From Thermoleophilia bacterium (GTDB taxonomy: Bacteria > Actinomycetota > Thermoleophilia > Gaiellales > Gaiellaceae): a stretch of DNA of 51,218 nucleotides. The position numbers were made by a program, and so were the translations under genes. This document shows positions 15,451 through 22,945 of this stretch, piece after piece. Positions within the stretch are counted from its first letter, which is position 1. The number at the start of each line of letters is the position of its first letter. The notes below the pieces were generated by a model. The model searched no databases and was not told where the DNA came from. It saw nothing but the letters and a program-made list of their open reading frames with translations. The DNA lies in contig JAICLU010000002.1 of the NCBI GenBank assembly GCA_025925195.1, forward strand, positions 1-51,218, in the 5' to 3' direction.

Positions 15451-16711
15451 GCACCGAGGCGCGGTCGGCCCCGGTGCCGACGAGCGTCACCTCGACGTCG
15501 AGCTCCCGCTCGACGAACTCCACATAGCCTCGCGCCGCTTCGGGCAGCTCGCCCGCGGATGCGCAGCCGTCGAGCGGCTCGCTCCAGCCGGGCAGCACGT
15601 CGTACACCGGCTCGGCAGCGTGGAAATCGCTCTGGTGCGCCGGAAAGTCGCGCGTCTCGCCGCCGTCGGGCGTGCGGTAGCGCACGCAGACCGGGAGCTC
15701 GTCGAAGTGCGACAGGACGTCGAGCTTCGTCAGGGCGAGCTGGTCGATCCCGTTGACCCGCACGGCATACCGCAGCGCGACGAGGTCGAGCCAGCCGCAG
15801 CGCCGGCTGCGCCCGGTGACCGTTCCGTACTCGTGGCCGAGCTCCCGCATGCGCTCCTGGTCGGCCCCCTCGATCTCGGACGGGAACGGGCCTTCGCCGA
15901 CGCGCGTGACGTACGCCTTCGCGACGCCGATCACGCGGTCGATCCGCTGGGGGCCGATGCCGACACCGGTCGCCGCGTTCGAGGCGACGGGGTTCGACGA
16001 GGTGACGAACGGATACGTCCCGTGGTCGAGGTCGAGCAGTGTCGCCTGCGCCCCCTCGAACAGAACGTCCTTGCCTGCGCGCAGCGCGTTGTCGACGTAG
16101 AGCGACGTGTCGGCGACGTACCGGCGCAGCCGCTGTGCATGCCCCTCGTACTGCGCGGCGACCGTCTCGAGGTCGAACGGCTCGCTGTCGTAGACGCGCT
16201 GCAGCCAGAGGTTCTTCTCCGCGAGCGCGACCTCGATCTTCTGGCGCAGGATCTTCGGATCGAGGATGTCCTGGACGCGGATGCCGAGGCGCATCGCCTT
16301 GTCGGCGTAGCAGGGCCCGATGCCGCGCTTCGTCGTGCCGATCGCGAGCTTGCCGAGCCGGCGCTCACTCGCCTGGTCGATCGCCAGATGCCACGGCATG
16401 ATCAGGTGCGCGTTACCCGACACGTAGACCTCGTCCGTCGAGCGCCCGCGCGACTCGAAGTCGTCGAGCTCGCCGATCAGCACCTCGAGGTCGACGACGC
16501 AGCCGTTGCCGATCACGCACGGCTTGCCGCGCACGATGCCGCTCGGCAGCGCGCGGATCTTGTACGTCTCGCCGTCGACGACGATCGTGTGCCCGGCGTT
16601 CGGGCCGCCCTGGTAGCGGCAGACGACGTCCGAATCCTGCGCGAGCAGGTCGACGATCTTGCCCTTCCCCTCGTCGCCCCACTGCGCCCCGACGATGACG
16701 GTCGCAGGCAC
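15437..16711 (-). CDS. purA: Adenylosuccinate synthetase PurA
   Basis: PurA makes adenylosuccinate from IMP, aspartate and GTP. The true start is GTG 16711, which gives 424 aa beginning just before VIVGAQWGDEGKGKIVD; longer frames upstream run into the neighbour. GDEGKGK is the GTP P-loop. QGGPNAGHT carries the catalytic His, TTKRGIGPCY and FEGAQATLLDLDHGTYP bind IMP, and LTKLDVL is the guanine-specifying TKxD-type loop. TACACT lies 7 nt before the start with no Shine-Dalgarno sequence, so purA seems to have its own leaderless promoter although it follows dnaB on the same strand. Confidence 0.97.
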   Translation of the reverse strand: MPATVIVGAQWGDEGKGKIVDLLAQDSDVVCRYQGGPNAGHTIVVDGETYKIRALPSGIVRGKPCVIGNGCVVDLEVLIGELDDFESRGRSTDEVYVSGNAHLIMPWHLAIDQASERRLGKLAIGTTKRGIGPCYADKAMRLGIRVQDILDPKILRQKIEVALAEKNLWLQRVYDSEPFDLETVAAQYEGHAQRLRRYVADTSLYVDNALRAGKDVLFEGAQATLLDLDHGTYPFVTSSNPVASNAATGVGIGPQRIDRVIGVAKAYVTRVGEGPFPSEIEGADQERMRELGHEYGTVTGRSRRCGWLDLVALRYAVRVNGIDQLALTKLDVLSHFDELPVCVRYRTPDGGETRDFPAHQSDFHAAEPVYDVLPGWSEPLDGCASAGELPEAARGYVEFVERELDVEVTLVGTGADRASVLTRA

Positions 16712-16718
16712 GGCCCGA

Positions 16719-16724
16719 AGTGTA
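16719..16724 (-). promoter_or_regulatory. -10 box (TACACT) of purA, leaderless
   Basis: The same hexamer and the same 7-nt spacing to GTG occur at purB (10032-10037). Two purine genes thus share an identical promoter layout. Confidence 0.5.
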
Positions 16725-16737
16725 GGCGGCGGCCCGG

Positions 16738-16935
16738 CTACGCGGCGGAGGCCGTGGCCGGCGCTGCCCCTGCCGGCGGCTCGCGCCGCTCGATGCGGAT
16801 CGGATGACCGCCGCGGCAGAGGAACACGCCCTCGTCGAGATCGCCGTCGAGCCGTCCCGCAAACGTCGTCCCGCACGTGTCGCAGGTCGCGGAGAACGTC
16901 GTCTCGATCGGGCCGATCGGGACGACCTGCGTCAC
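16738..16935 (-). CDS. 65-aa CxxC protein encoded between dnaB and purA
   Basis: A short gene starting at GTG 16935, which overlaps the dnaB stop as GTGA. The product has ATCDTCGTTF near residue 17 and FLCRGGHPI near residue 40. Cys-x2-Cys followed by Cys-x3-His could bind one zinc ion as a small zinc ribbon. The C-terminal 20 residues are a disordered Ala/Pro tail. No named family is recognised. The overlap with dnaB and the regular spacing of metal ligands argue that it is real. A role near the replisome is possible from context only. Confidence 0.6.
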   Translation of the reverse strand: MTQVVPIGPIETTFSATCDTCGTTFAGRLDGDLDEGVFLCRGGHPIRIERREPPAGAAPATASAA

Positions 16936-18377
16936 GCGGCGAGATCCGCGAACTTCGCGTAGCGCTTGAGGAACGAGAGCTTGAGCGCGTCGGTCGGGCC
17001 ATTGCGGTGCTTCGCGACGATCACCTCGGCAAGGCCCTGCTGGTCGGACTCGTCGTTGTAGTACTCGTCGCGGTAGATGAACGCGACGAGGTCGGCGTCC
17101 TGCTCGATCGAGCCCGACTCGCGCAGGTCGGAGAGGATCGGGCGCTTGTCGGTGCGCTGCTCGACGGCGCGCGAGAGCTGCGACAGCGCGATGATCGGCA
17201 CCTCGAGGTCGCGGGCGAGGATCTTGAGCGAGCGGGAGATCTGCGACACCTCCTGCACGCGGTTCTCGGAGCTGCCCGCGGACGACATCAGCTGCAGGTA
17301 GTCGATGATCAGCAGCCCGAGGTTCGGATGGCGGGACTTGAGCCGCCGCGCCTTCGACCGGATCTCCATCATGTTGATCGAGCCGGTGTCGTCGACGTAG
17401 ATGTCGGCCTTCGCGAGCTTGTCGCAGGCGGCGGTCAGCCGCGGCCAGTCGTCGGGCGCGAGCTTGCCACTGCGCAGCCGCTGGGATTCCACCTTCGCCT
17501 CCGAGCACATCAAACGCTGCGTGACCTCCGACTTCGACATCTCGAGGCTGAAGATGCCGACCGGCAGGTTGTGGCGGACCGCGATGTTGACCGCCATGCA
17601 GAGGGCGAGCGCCGACTTCCCCATCGACGGCCGGGCCGCGAGGATGATCAGGTTGCCCGGCTGGAACCCGGACGTGATCCGGTCGAGATCACGATAGCCG
17701 GACGGCGTGCCGGTGATGTCGGCGCCGGCCTCGTACAGGCTCGTGATCCGCTCGAAGCTGTCCTTCAGCAGGCCGTCGATGTGGTCGAGCTCGCCGCTGA
17801 CCCGCTGCTGGGAGAGGTCGAAGACGATCTGCTCGGCCTGGTCGACGAGGTCGCCGGCCTCGCCCGGCCGCTCCCAGCCGAGGCGCGAGATCTCGCCGCC
17901 GGCGCGGATCAGCCCGCGCAGCGTCGCGGTCTCGTGGACGATCCGCGCGTAGTGCGCCGCGTTCGCCGCCGCGGGGACGAGCGCCGCGAGCTCGTGCAGC
18001 CGGACGCGACCGCCGACGTCCTCGAGCTCGCCCCGCTCCTCGAGCTGGTCGGTGAGCGTGATCGCGTCGACCGGCTCGCCCTTCGCGTACAGCGCGAGCG
18101 CCGCGCGGTAGATCTTCGCGTGCGACTCGCGGTAGAAGTCGCCCGCGTCGAGGATCTCGCTGACGGCGCCGATCGCGCCCGGCGAGAGCATCATCGCTCC
18201 GAGGACGCTCTCCTCCGCTTCCAGGTTCTGCGGCGGGACGAGGGCTGCAGCATTCGGACCGGCGGGCGACTGGGCGAGTGCGACCATGCCGGGGGATTCC
18301 AGCAGGCGCGGGCCGCCGGCGCCAGGGGGCCTGCCTGGTGTCGACAGGTCGGTTGTGAACAGGTCGTTTCTCGCCAT
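16932..18377 (-). CDS. dnaB: Replicative DNA helicase DnaB
   Basis: The hexameric helicase unwinds DNA at the replication fork. The N-terminal DnaB domain begins at PPQNLEAEESVLGAM (about residue 48) and ends near 150. The RecA-like core has Walker A ARPSMGKSAL at residues 248-257 and Walker B LLIIDYLQLM at 355-364. The arginine-finger side stretch LSQLSRAVEQR follows. There is no intein, unlike many actinobacterial DnaB proteins. Residues 1-47 are a Pro/Gly-rich extension; ATG 18287 (MVALAQSPAG) is an alternative start. The gene follows rpsF-ssb-rpsR-rplI, with a palindrome in the 134-nt gap. Confidence 0.97.
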   Translation of the reverse strand: MARNDLFTTDLSTPGRPPGAGGPRLLESPGMVALAQSPAGPNAAALVPPQNLEAEESVLGAMMLSPGAIGAVSEILDAGDFYRESHAKIYRAALALYAKGEPVDAITLTDQLEERGELEDVGGRVRLHELAALVPAAANAAHYARIVHETATLRGLIRAGGEISRLGWERPGEAGDLVDQAEQIVFDLSQQRVSGELDHIDGLLKDSFERITSLYEAGADITGTPSGYRDLDRITSGFQPGNLIILAARPSMGKSALALCMAVNIAVRHNLPVGIFSLEMSKSEVTQRLMCSEAKVESQRLRSGKLAPDDWPRLTAACDKLAKADIYVDDTGSINMMEIRSKARRLKSRHPNLGLLIIDYLQLMSSAGSSENRVQEVSQISRSLKILARDLEVPIIALSQLSRAVEQRTDKRPILSDLRESGSIEQDADLVAFIYRDEYYNDESDQQGLAEVIVAKHRNGPTDALKLSFLKRYAKFADLAA

Positions 18378-18465
18378 TTGCAGGGGAATCGACCAGTGTC
18401 GCAGGCGCGTCGGACGGCGCGGACTGTGGACAGAAAGAGCCGTCTGAGCGGGAAGTTCCGCGCGA

Positions 18466-18496
18466 GATCCACAGGCCGGCGACCGGCCTGTGGATC
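18466..18496. terminator. Perfect 14-bp hairpin between rplI and dnaB
   Basis: GATCCACAGGCCGG (18466-18479) and CCGGCCTGTGGATC (18483-18496) pair perfectly around CGA. It begins 15 nt after the rplI stop in the direction of transcription. No T-run follows, so it may attenuate rather than terminate. The arms contain TGTGGAT, and CTGTGGACA lies nearby (18424-18432), both close to DnaA boxes. Confidence 0.5.
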
Positions 18497-18510
18497 CCGG
18501 CGCGGCAGGC

Positions 18511-19146
18511 CTACTCCTCGGCGAGCGCCGCGTCGGCGTCGGCGCGCCAGTCCGGCTCCGCCTCGGCCTCGGCGGCCGGCGTCGGCGTCTCGTCGAGCAG
18601 GTCCTCGATCTCGCCGATCCCCTCGGCCTCGGCGGGCGCCGGAGCCTCGGGCTGCTCGGCGGCGGCCATCGCCGCGAGCTCCTCGTCGGAGGGCAGCTCG
18701 CCGCCCTCCGGGATCACGAGCGTCGCCACCTCGACGGTGACGCCCTGGAACAGGTCGATCGGCACCTGGTAGCGGCCGATCCGCTTGATCGTCTCGACAC
18801 CGATCTTGCGGCGGTCGACGCGCACCTTCTGCGTCTCCCACAGCTGGTCGGCGATGTCGGTCGGCGTCACCGAGCCGAAGAGGGAGCCGGTCGGGCCGGC
18901 CTTCACCTCGAAGCGCAGCTCCGCAGAGCCGAGCTTCTTCGCGAGCGCCTGCGCCTCGTCGGAGCTCTTCGCCTCGTGCCGGGCCCGTTGCGCGTCGCGC
19001 TTCTGCAGTTCGGCCACGCGCGCCTTCGTCGCCTCCTCGGCGAGGTTGCGCGGGAACAGGAAGTTCCGGGCGTAGCCGCGGGCGACCGAGACCACCTCGC
19101 CGCGCAGGCCGACCTGGTCGACGTCTCTGAGCAGGATGACCTCCAT
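18511..19146 (-). CDS. rplI: 50S ribosomal protein L9 with long acidic tail
   Basis: L9 is a two-domain protein bound to 23S rRNA near the L1 stalk. The N-terminal domain is canonical: [20 protein letters not shown] followed by the conserved GYARNFLFPRNLA. The central helix and the C-domain signature FEVKAGPTGSLFGSVTPTDIA are intact to about residue 148. The remaining 60 residues form an unusual Ala/Glu/Pro-rich tail ending in LAEE; typical L9 is about 150 aa. ATG 19146 overlaps the rpsR stop by 1 nt. Confidence 0.96.
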   Translation of the reverse strand: MEVILLRDVDQVGLRGEVVSVARGYARNFLFPRNLAEEATKARVAELQKRDAQRARHEAKSSDEAQALAKKLGSAELRFEVKAGPTGSLFGSVTPTDIADQLWETQKVRVDRRKIGVETIKRIGRYQVPIDLFQGVTVEVATLVIPEGGELPSDEELAAMAAAEQPEAPAPAEAEGIGEIEDLLDETPTPAAEAEAEPDWRADADAALAEE

Positions 19147-19469
19147 CAGCGGTCGTCCCTGTCCCGCCGGCGACCGCCGCCGCCGCCGCTGCGCTCCTCG
19201 ACGCCCTCGGCCACGTACGGCAGCAGCGCCATTTCGCGGGCCCGCTTCACGGCCGTCGCGACCTGCACCTGGTGCCGGCGGCAGGCGCCCGTGATGCGGC
19301 GGCTGCGGATCTTCCCCTTCTCGGAGATGTACCGCCGCAACTGGCTGACGTTCTTGTAGTCGATCTCGTCGATCTTGTCCTTGCAGAAGAAGCAGTTCCG
19401 GCGCTTGACCTGGCCTGCAGGCCCGCCGGGCCGCTTGCGCTGCTGGGTGCTCGTCTTCTCGCGTGCCAT
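19146..19469 (-). CDS. rpsR: 30S ribosomal protein S18, cysteine-containing form
   Basis: S18 pairs with S6 on the 30S platform. The 107-aa protein has [19 protein letters not shown] and the conserved [23 protein letters not shown] core. The CxxC pair plus Cys in GAC and the following His can hold zinc, so this is the C+ type of S18. Actinobacteria often keep separate C+ and C- paralogues for zinc supply. The C-terminal end is an unusual Gly-rich, Arg/Asp-rich tail of about 15 residues. The gene lies 7 nt after ssb. Confidence 0.96.
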   Translation of the reverse strand: MAREKTSTQQRKRPGGPAGQVKRRNCFFCKDKIDEIDYKNVSQLRRYISEKGKIRSRRITGACRRHQVQVATAVKRAREMALLPYVAEGVEERSGGGGGRRRDRDDR

Positions 19470-19476
19470 CAGTCTC

Positions 19477-19926
19477 CTAGAACGGAATGTCGTCGTCGGC
19501 CGCGGCGGGGAAGTCGGCGCTTTCCGACCCCGCCCCCGGCGGCACGAACTGGTTGCCGCCGCCGCCGAACCCGCCGCCGCCCTCGCCGCCGTCCCGCGAC
19601 CCGAGGAACTGCACGCTGTCGGCGACGACCTCGACGGCCTCGCGCTTGCTGCCGTCCTGCTGCTGCCACTCGCGCCACTCGAGCCGGCCGTCGATCGCGA
19701 CCGGACGGCCCTTGCTCAGGTACTGCGCGCACGACTCGGCCTGGTTGCCGAAGACGCTGACGCTGAAGTAGTTCGGCTTGTCGGCCCACTGGCCGGTCTC
19801 GTCCTTGCGCCGCGTGTTGACGGCGATGCGGAGCGAGGTGACCGCCGTCCCGCCGGGCGTGTGCTTCAGCTCGGGATCGCGGGTCAGGTTGCCCACGAGG
19901 ACGACGCGGTTGATGTTGGCTGCCAT
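19477..19926 (-). CDS. ssb: Single-stranded DNA-binding protein
   Basis: The 149-aa SSB has the OB-fold (about residues 1-110) with the opening [16 protein letters not shown], the middle [13 protein letters not shown] and the C-strand region [10 protein letters not shown] Gly/Gln-rich flexible linker leads to the acidic tip DDDIPF, the peptide that recruits replication and repair partners. The position between rpsF and rpsR is the standard bacterial arrangement. It starts 3 nt after the rpsF stop. Confidence 0.97.
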   Translation of the reverse strand: MAANINRVVLVGNLTRDPELKHTPGGTAVTSLRIAVNTRRKDETGQWADKPNYFSVSVFGNQAESCAQYLSKGRPVAIDGRLEWREWQQQDGSKREAVEVVADSVQFLGSRDGGEGGGGFGGGGNQFVPPGAGSESADFPAAADDDIPF

Positions 19927-19929
19927 CGC

Positions 19930-20382
19930 TTACTCCTCCTCGTCCGTCTCGACGGCCTCGGGGACGCTGTCGGGTTCCGGTTCGGTCTCGGATACGGCTT
20001 CCGGCTCCGCTTCGAGCGGGGGAGCCGTGTACTGCTCGACGGGCGGGGCGGGCGCCGGGACCGGCGTCTCGTCGCGCGGCGCGCTCGTCTTCGAGCCCTC
20101 GATGTGCTTCGTCGCCATGTGGCGCAGGACGGTGTCGTCGATCTTCAGCACGCGCGAGATCTCGTCGAGCGTCTCCGCGGCTGCCTCGAAGACGACGAGG
20201 TGGTAGACGCCCTCGGCCTTCTTCGCGATCGGGTACGCGAGGCGCCTGCGGCCCCACGCGTCGTGGCTGCGCCAGGTGCCGGCGCCCTTCTCGACGAGGT
20301 CGCGCACGCGCGCGAGCAGGTCGTCCTGGTGCGCCTCGGCGCCCTCAGGGTCCAGCATGAGCAGAACCTCATATGTCGTCAA
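19930..20382 (-). CDS. rpsF: 30S ribosomal protein S6 with acidic extension
   Basis: S6 forms a heterodimer with S18. The protein opens TTYEVLLMLDPEG, and the centre has AWGRRRLAYPIAKKAEGVYHLVVFEA. DDTVLRHMATK closes the ferredoxin-like fold at about residue 95. The last 55 residues are a Pro/Glu-rich disordered tail ending DEEE, as in some E. coli S6 forms that are glutamylated. It starts at TTG 20382 with the strong site GGGAGGT about 10 nt upstream. The promoter TACAGT (20505-20510) implies a leader of about 115 nt. Confidence 0.96.
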   Translation of the reverse strand: MTTYEVLLMLDPEGAEAHQDDLLARVRDLVEKGAGTWRSHDAWGRRRLAYPIAKKAEGVYHLVVFEAAAETLDEISRVLKIDDTVLRHMATKHIEGSKTSAPRDETPVPAPAPPVEQYTAPPLEAEPEAVSETEPEPDSVPEAVETDEEE

Positions 20383-20455
20383 AGTCCCGATGACCTCCCT
20401 TGCTGTTCGGCCTTGCTGTCAGGCTCCCCACGGTCTGAATCGGCCCCGACTGCTG

Positions 20456-20479
20456 GTGCCGCTCGGGACGGAACGGCAC
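20456..20479 (-). promoter_or_regulatory. Hairpin in the rpsF leader
   Basis: GTGCCG (20456-20461) pairs with CGGCAC (20474-20479) across a 12-nt loop, within the transcribed leader of rpsF. S6:S18 complexes are known to bind a structured rpsF leader in many bacteria. On the coding strand the loop contains TTCCGTCCCG with a CCG, which that motif also requires. The match is only by eye. Confidence 0.3.
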
Positions 20480-20504
20480 GATGACGGGGCAGGAAGCGGC
20501 AGCC

Positions 20505-20510
20505 ACTGTA
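20505..20510 (-). promoter_or_regulatory. -10 box (TGC-TACAGT) of the rpsF operon
   Basis: TACAGT, extended by TGC upstream, faces left towards rpsF. It overlaps the rightward box TAGCAT (20509-20514) of the small membrane protein gene, so the two promoters compete for the same few bases. Confidence 0.4.
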
Positions 20511-20514
20511 GCAT
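20509..20514 (+). promoter_or_regulatory. -10 box (TAGCAT) of gene 20522, leaderless
   Basis: TAGCAT ends 7 nt before GTG 20522 and no Shine-Dalgarno sequence is present. Confidence 0.4.
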
Positions 20515-20521
20515 CGGTCAC

Positions 20522-20785
20522 GTGAAGCGAGTCCTGGCGGCGCTGGCCGGAATCCTCGGAATCGCCTGGTTGCGGCGCCGCACGACGACGCCGGCGCCCG
20601 CGGGCGCCGATCCGGCCGCCGACCTGCGCGCCAAGCTCGCGCAGGCGCGCGAGGCCGAGGACGACCGCGAGCAGTTCGAGGCGGGCGAGACGCCGGTCGA
20701 CGAGGCGCCGGACGTCGCCGACCGCCGCCGCGACGTCCACGACCGCGCCCGCGCCGCGATCGACGACCTGTCGTCCGACGACTGA
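20522..20785 (+). CDS. Small anchored hypothetical protein (87 aa)
   Basis: Starting at GTG 20522, the product has a short hydrophobic N-terminal segment (VLAALAGILGIAWLRRR), which looks like a signal anchor followed by positive charges. The remaining 65 residues are very polar, alternating Asp/Arg/Ala, and probably helical. There is no recognisable domain. The gene is divergent from rpsF and lies 14 nt before the cyclase-family gene, so the two may be co-transcribed. I include it because its codon use and promoter box match the neighbours. Confidence 0.55.
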   Translation: MKRVLAALAGILGIAWLRRRTTTPAPAGADPAADLRAKLAQAREAEDDREQFEAGETPVDEAPDVADRRRDVHDRARAAIDDLSSDD

Positions 20786-20799
20786 TCGACACTCCGAGC

Positions 20800-21441
20800 G
20801 TGCGGGCCGTCGACCTGACGCACGCGTTCGACAACGGGATGCCCGTGTTCCCGGGCCTGCCCGACCCGTCGTTCGAGCACATCGCCCAGGTCGAGCAGGA
20901 CGGGTATGCGATGACGCGCTACTCGATGCTCAACCACGTCGGGACGCACGTCGACGCGCCGGCGCACCAGATCGCCGGCGGCGACACGCTCGACGAGATC
21001 GGCCTCGAGCGGCTCGTCACCGACGCGGTGCGGATCGACGTCTCGCAGCGCGACCCGCACGGCGCGATCCCACTCGAGGAGCTCCGCGGCGAGCTCGAGC
21101 GCGTCCGGCGCGGCGACATCGTCCTCTTCTATTCGAACAACGCCCGCAACTACGGCACCGACGCGTACTGGACCGGCTGGTCGTATCCGGATCCGGACGC
21201 GTCGCGGGCGCTGATCGAGCGCGGCGTGTCGGCCGTCGGCTTCGACGGCCCGAGCGCCGACCCGGTCGACTCGACCACGATGGACCTGCACCGGATCTGG
21301 CTGTCGGCGGGCCGGATGATCCTCGAGAACGTCAACAACCTCGACCTGTTGCCGGACCGCGCGCAGATCGTCGTCGCACCGATGAAGGTCGCCCGCGCGA
21401 ACGGCGCGCCCACTCGCATCTTCGCTCTGCTTCCCGACTAG
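20800..21441 (+). CDS. Cyclase-family metal hydrolase (kynurenine formamidase-like)
   Basis: The 213-aa protein belongs to the metal-dependent cyclase family that includes KynB and other amide hydrolases. The signature HVGTHVDAPAH (near residues 47-57) supplies the zinc ligands. The opening VDLTHAFDNGMPVFPG and the IVLFYSNNARNYG and VGFDGPSADP segments are also typical. It starts at GTG 20800, with a near-consensus GACACT 6 nt upstream. The next gene is an APC permease 10 nt away, so uptake and hydrolysis of one substrate is plausible. The exact substrate cannot be decided. Confidence 0.85.
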   Translation: MRAVDLTHAFDNGMPVFPGLPDPSFEHIAQVEQDGYAMTRYSMLNHVGTHVDAPAHQIAGGDTLDEIGLERLVTDAVRIDVSQRDPHGAIPLEELRGELERVRRGDIVLFYSNNARNYGTDAYWTGWSYPDPDASRALIERGVSAVGFDGPSADPVDSTTMDLHRIWLSAGRMILENVNNLDLLPDRAQIVVAPMKVARANGAPTRIFALLPD

Positions 21442-21451
21442 GAGGAGAAGG

Positions 21452-22897
21452 ATGGAAGGCAGGATCGGTGAACTCCGGCACGGCATCCTCAGCATGGTCG
21501 ACTCGCTCGCCCAGTCGGTCGCGCTGCTCTCCCTCGCGCTCGGCGTCGCATTCGCGTCGTCGGCCGCGGCGGGCGAGGCGGGGATCGCCGCGCCGTTCGC
21601 GTATCTGATCGCGGGCGTCGGCAGCCTCTGCCTCGGCTCGGTGATCATCCGTTTCACGCGCCGTATGGCGAGCGCCGGCGGCCTCTACACGTACATCTCG
21701 CGCGGGCTCAACCCGAGCGCCGGCTTCCTCGGCGGCTGGTTGTACGGCGGGGCGTTCGCAGTCGGGATCTCGTTCGTGCTCGTGATCGGCTCGTTCTTCA
21801 TGTCGACCGCCTTCACCGCGCACACGAGCCTGCACTGGGGCTGGTACCCGTGGTTCTTCATCATGCTCGCTGCGCTGGCGGCGATCTCGTTCCTCGACGT
21901 CCGCATCTCGTCGCGCATCCAGTTGATCGCCGCGGCGGTCGGGGTCGGCGCGATCCTCGTGCTCGCGTTCGCGATCCTGTTCCAGGGTGGGGACTCCGGC
22001 CTGACGCTCGCGCCCCTCAACCCGGCGAACGCGGTCTCGACGAGCGACCTCTTCCTCGCCGTCGTGCTGACGTTCACCGGCTTCATCGGGTTCGAGGCGG
22101 CCGCCGCGTTCGGCGAGGAGACCGCCGACCCGCTGCGCGCGATCCCGAAGGCGATCCTCACCGCCGTGATCGTGGCCGTCGTCTACTACGTCTTCGTCAC
22201 CTGGATGATGGGCGTCGGGTTCGGCGACGCCTCGAAGTGGGCGAAGGATCCGGCGGCGCTCGACACGCTCGCGACTCGGTACGTCGGCAACTGGCTGGCC
22301 GTGATCATCGACTTCGCCGTCGCCGCCTCCGGCTTCATCGCGGCGCTCGCAGGCACGAACCTCACGTCGCGCACCGCCTATGCGATGGGACGCGAGGGCG
22401 GCCTGCCGCGGCTCTTCGCGTGGACGCACCCGCGCTTCCGCACGCCGTGGGTCGGCATCGCGTTCTCGCTCGTCGTGACGCTGCTGCTCGGCGTCTTCTT
22501 CGCGCATCGCTACGACCCGATCACGTACTTCATCTGGATGGCGACGTGCGCGACGATCGGGATCCTGATCACGTACATCCTGATCGCGATCGCCGGCATC
22601 TCGTACTTCGCCCGTGACAGGACCGGCTGGAACCCGCTGCTCGACCTCGTGATCCCGGCCGGCGCGATTGCGATCTGCGGTTACACGCTCTACAAGTCGA
22701 TCCACCCGACGCCCGGTTACACGGGCATCTTCAGGTGGGCGCCGTGGGTGGCGCTCATCTGGCTCGGCGCGGGCGTCTTGATCGACGTCGTGCTCACGAT
22801 CTCGAGGCCCGAGCGCGTGCGCGCGTTCGGCACGATTCTCGGCGCGTCCGAAGGGGCGGAGGCGGCGCCCGAGGCGCCGCCCGTCATGAATCCGTAG
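21452..22897 (+). CDS. APC-superfamily amino acid permease
   Basis: The 481-aa membrane protein has about 12 hydrophobic segments. The first helix region (SLALGVAFASSAAAGEAG) and SAGGLYTYISRGL match the APC fold. The conserved FIGFEAAAAFGEETADPLRAIPKAI stretch in TM6-7 is the usual acidic Glu/Pro signature of amino acid/polyamine permeases. A strong AGGAGGAG site precedes ATG 21452. The last 25 residues are a soluble Ala/Glu/Pro tail. It follows the cyclase-family hydrolase in the same transcript, and its substrate may be related to that enzyme. The family is firm; specificity is unknown. Confidence 0.9.
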   Translation: MEGRIGELRHGILSMVDSLAQSVALLSLALGVAFASSAAAGEAGIAAPFAYLIAGVGSLCLGSVIIRFTRRMASAGGLYTYISRGLNPSAGFLGGWLYGGAFAVGISFVLVIGSFFMSTAFTAHTSLHWGWYPWFFIMLAALAAISFLDVRISSRIQLIAAAVGVGAILVLAFAILFQGGDSGLTLAPLNPANAVSTSDLFLAVVLTFTGFIGFEAAAAFGEETADPLRAIPKAILTAVIVAVVYYVFVTWMMGVGFGDASKWAKDPAALDTLATRYVGNWLAVIIDFAVAASGFIAALAGTNLTSRTAYAMGREGGLPRLFAWTHPRFRTPWVGIAFSLVVTLLLGVFFAHRYDPITYFIWMATCATIGILITYILIAIAGISYFARDRTGWNPLLDLVIPAGAIAICGYTLYKSIHPTPGYTGIFRWAPWVALIWLGAGVLIDVVLTISRPERVRAFGTILGASEGAEAAPEAPPVMNP

Positions 22898-22945
22898 CGG
22901 GGTGCCGTAACCGGGGCGCAGCATTGGACGTTTCCAGGACGGACA

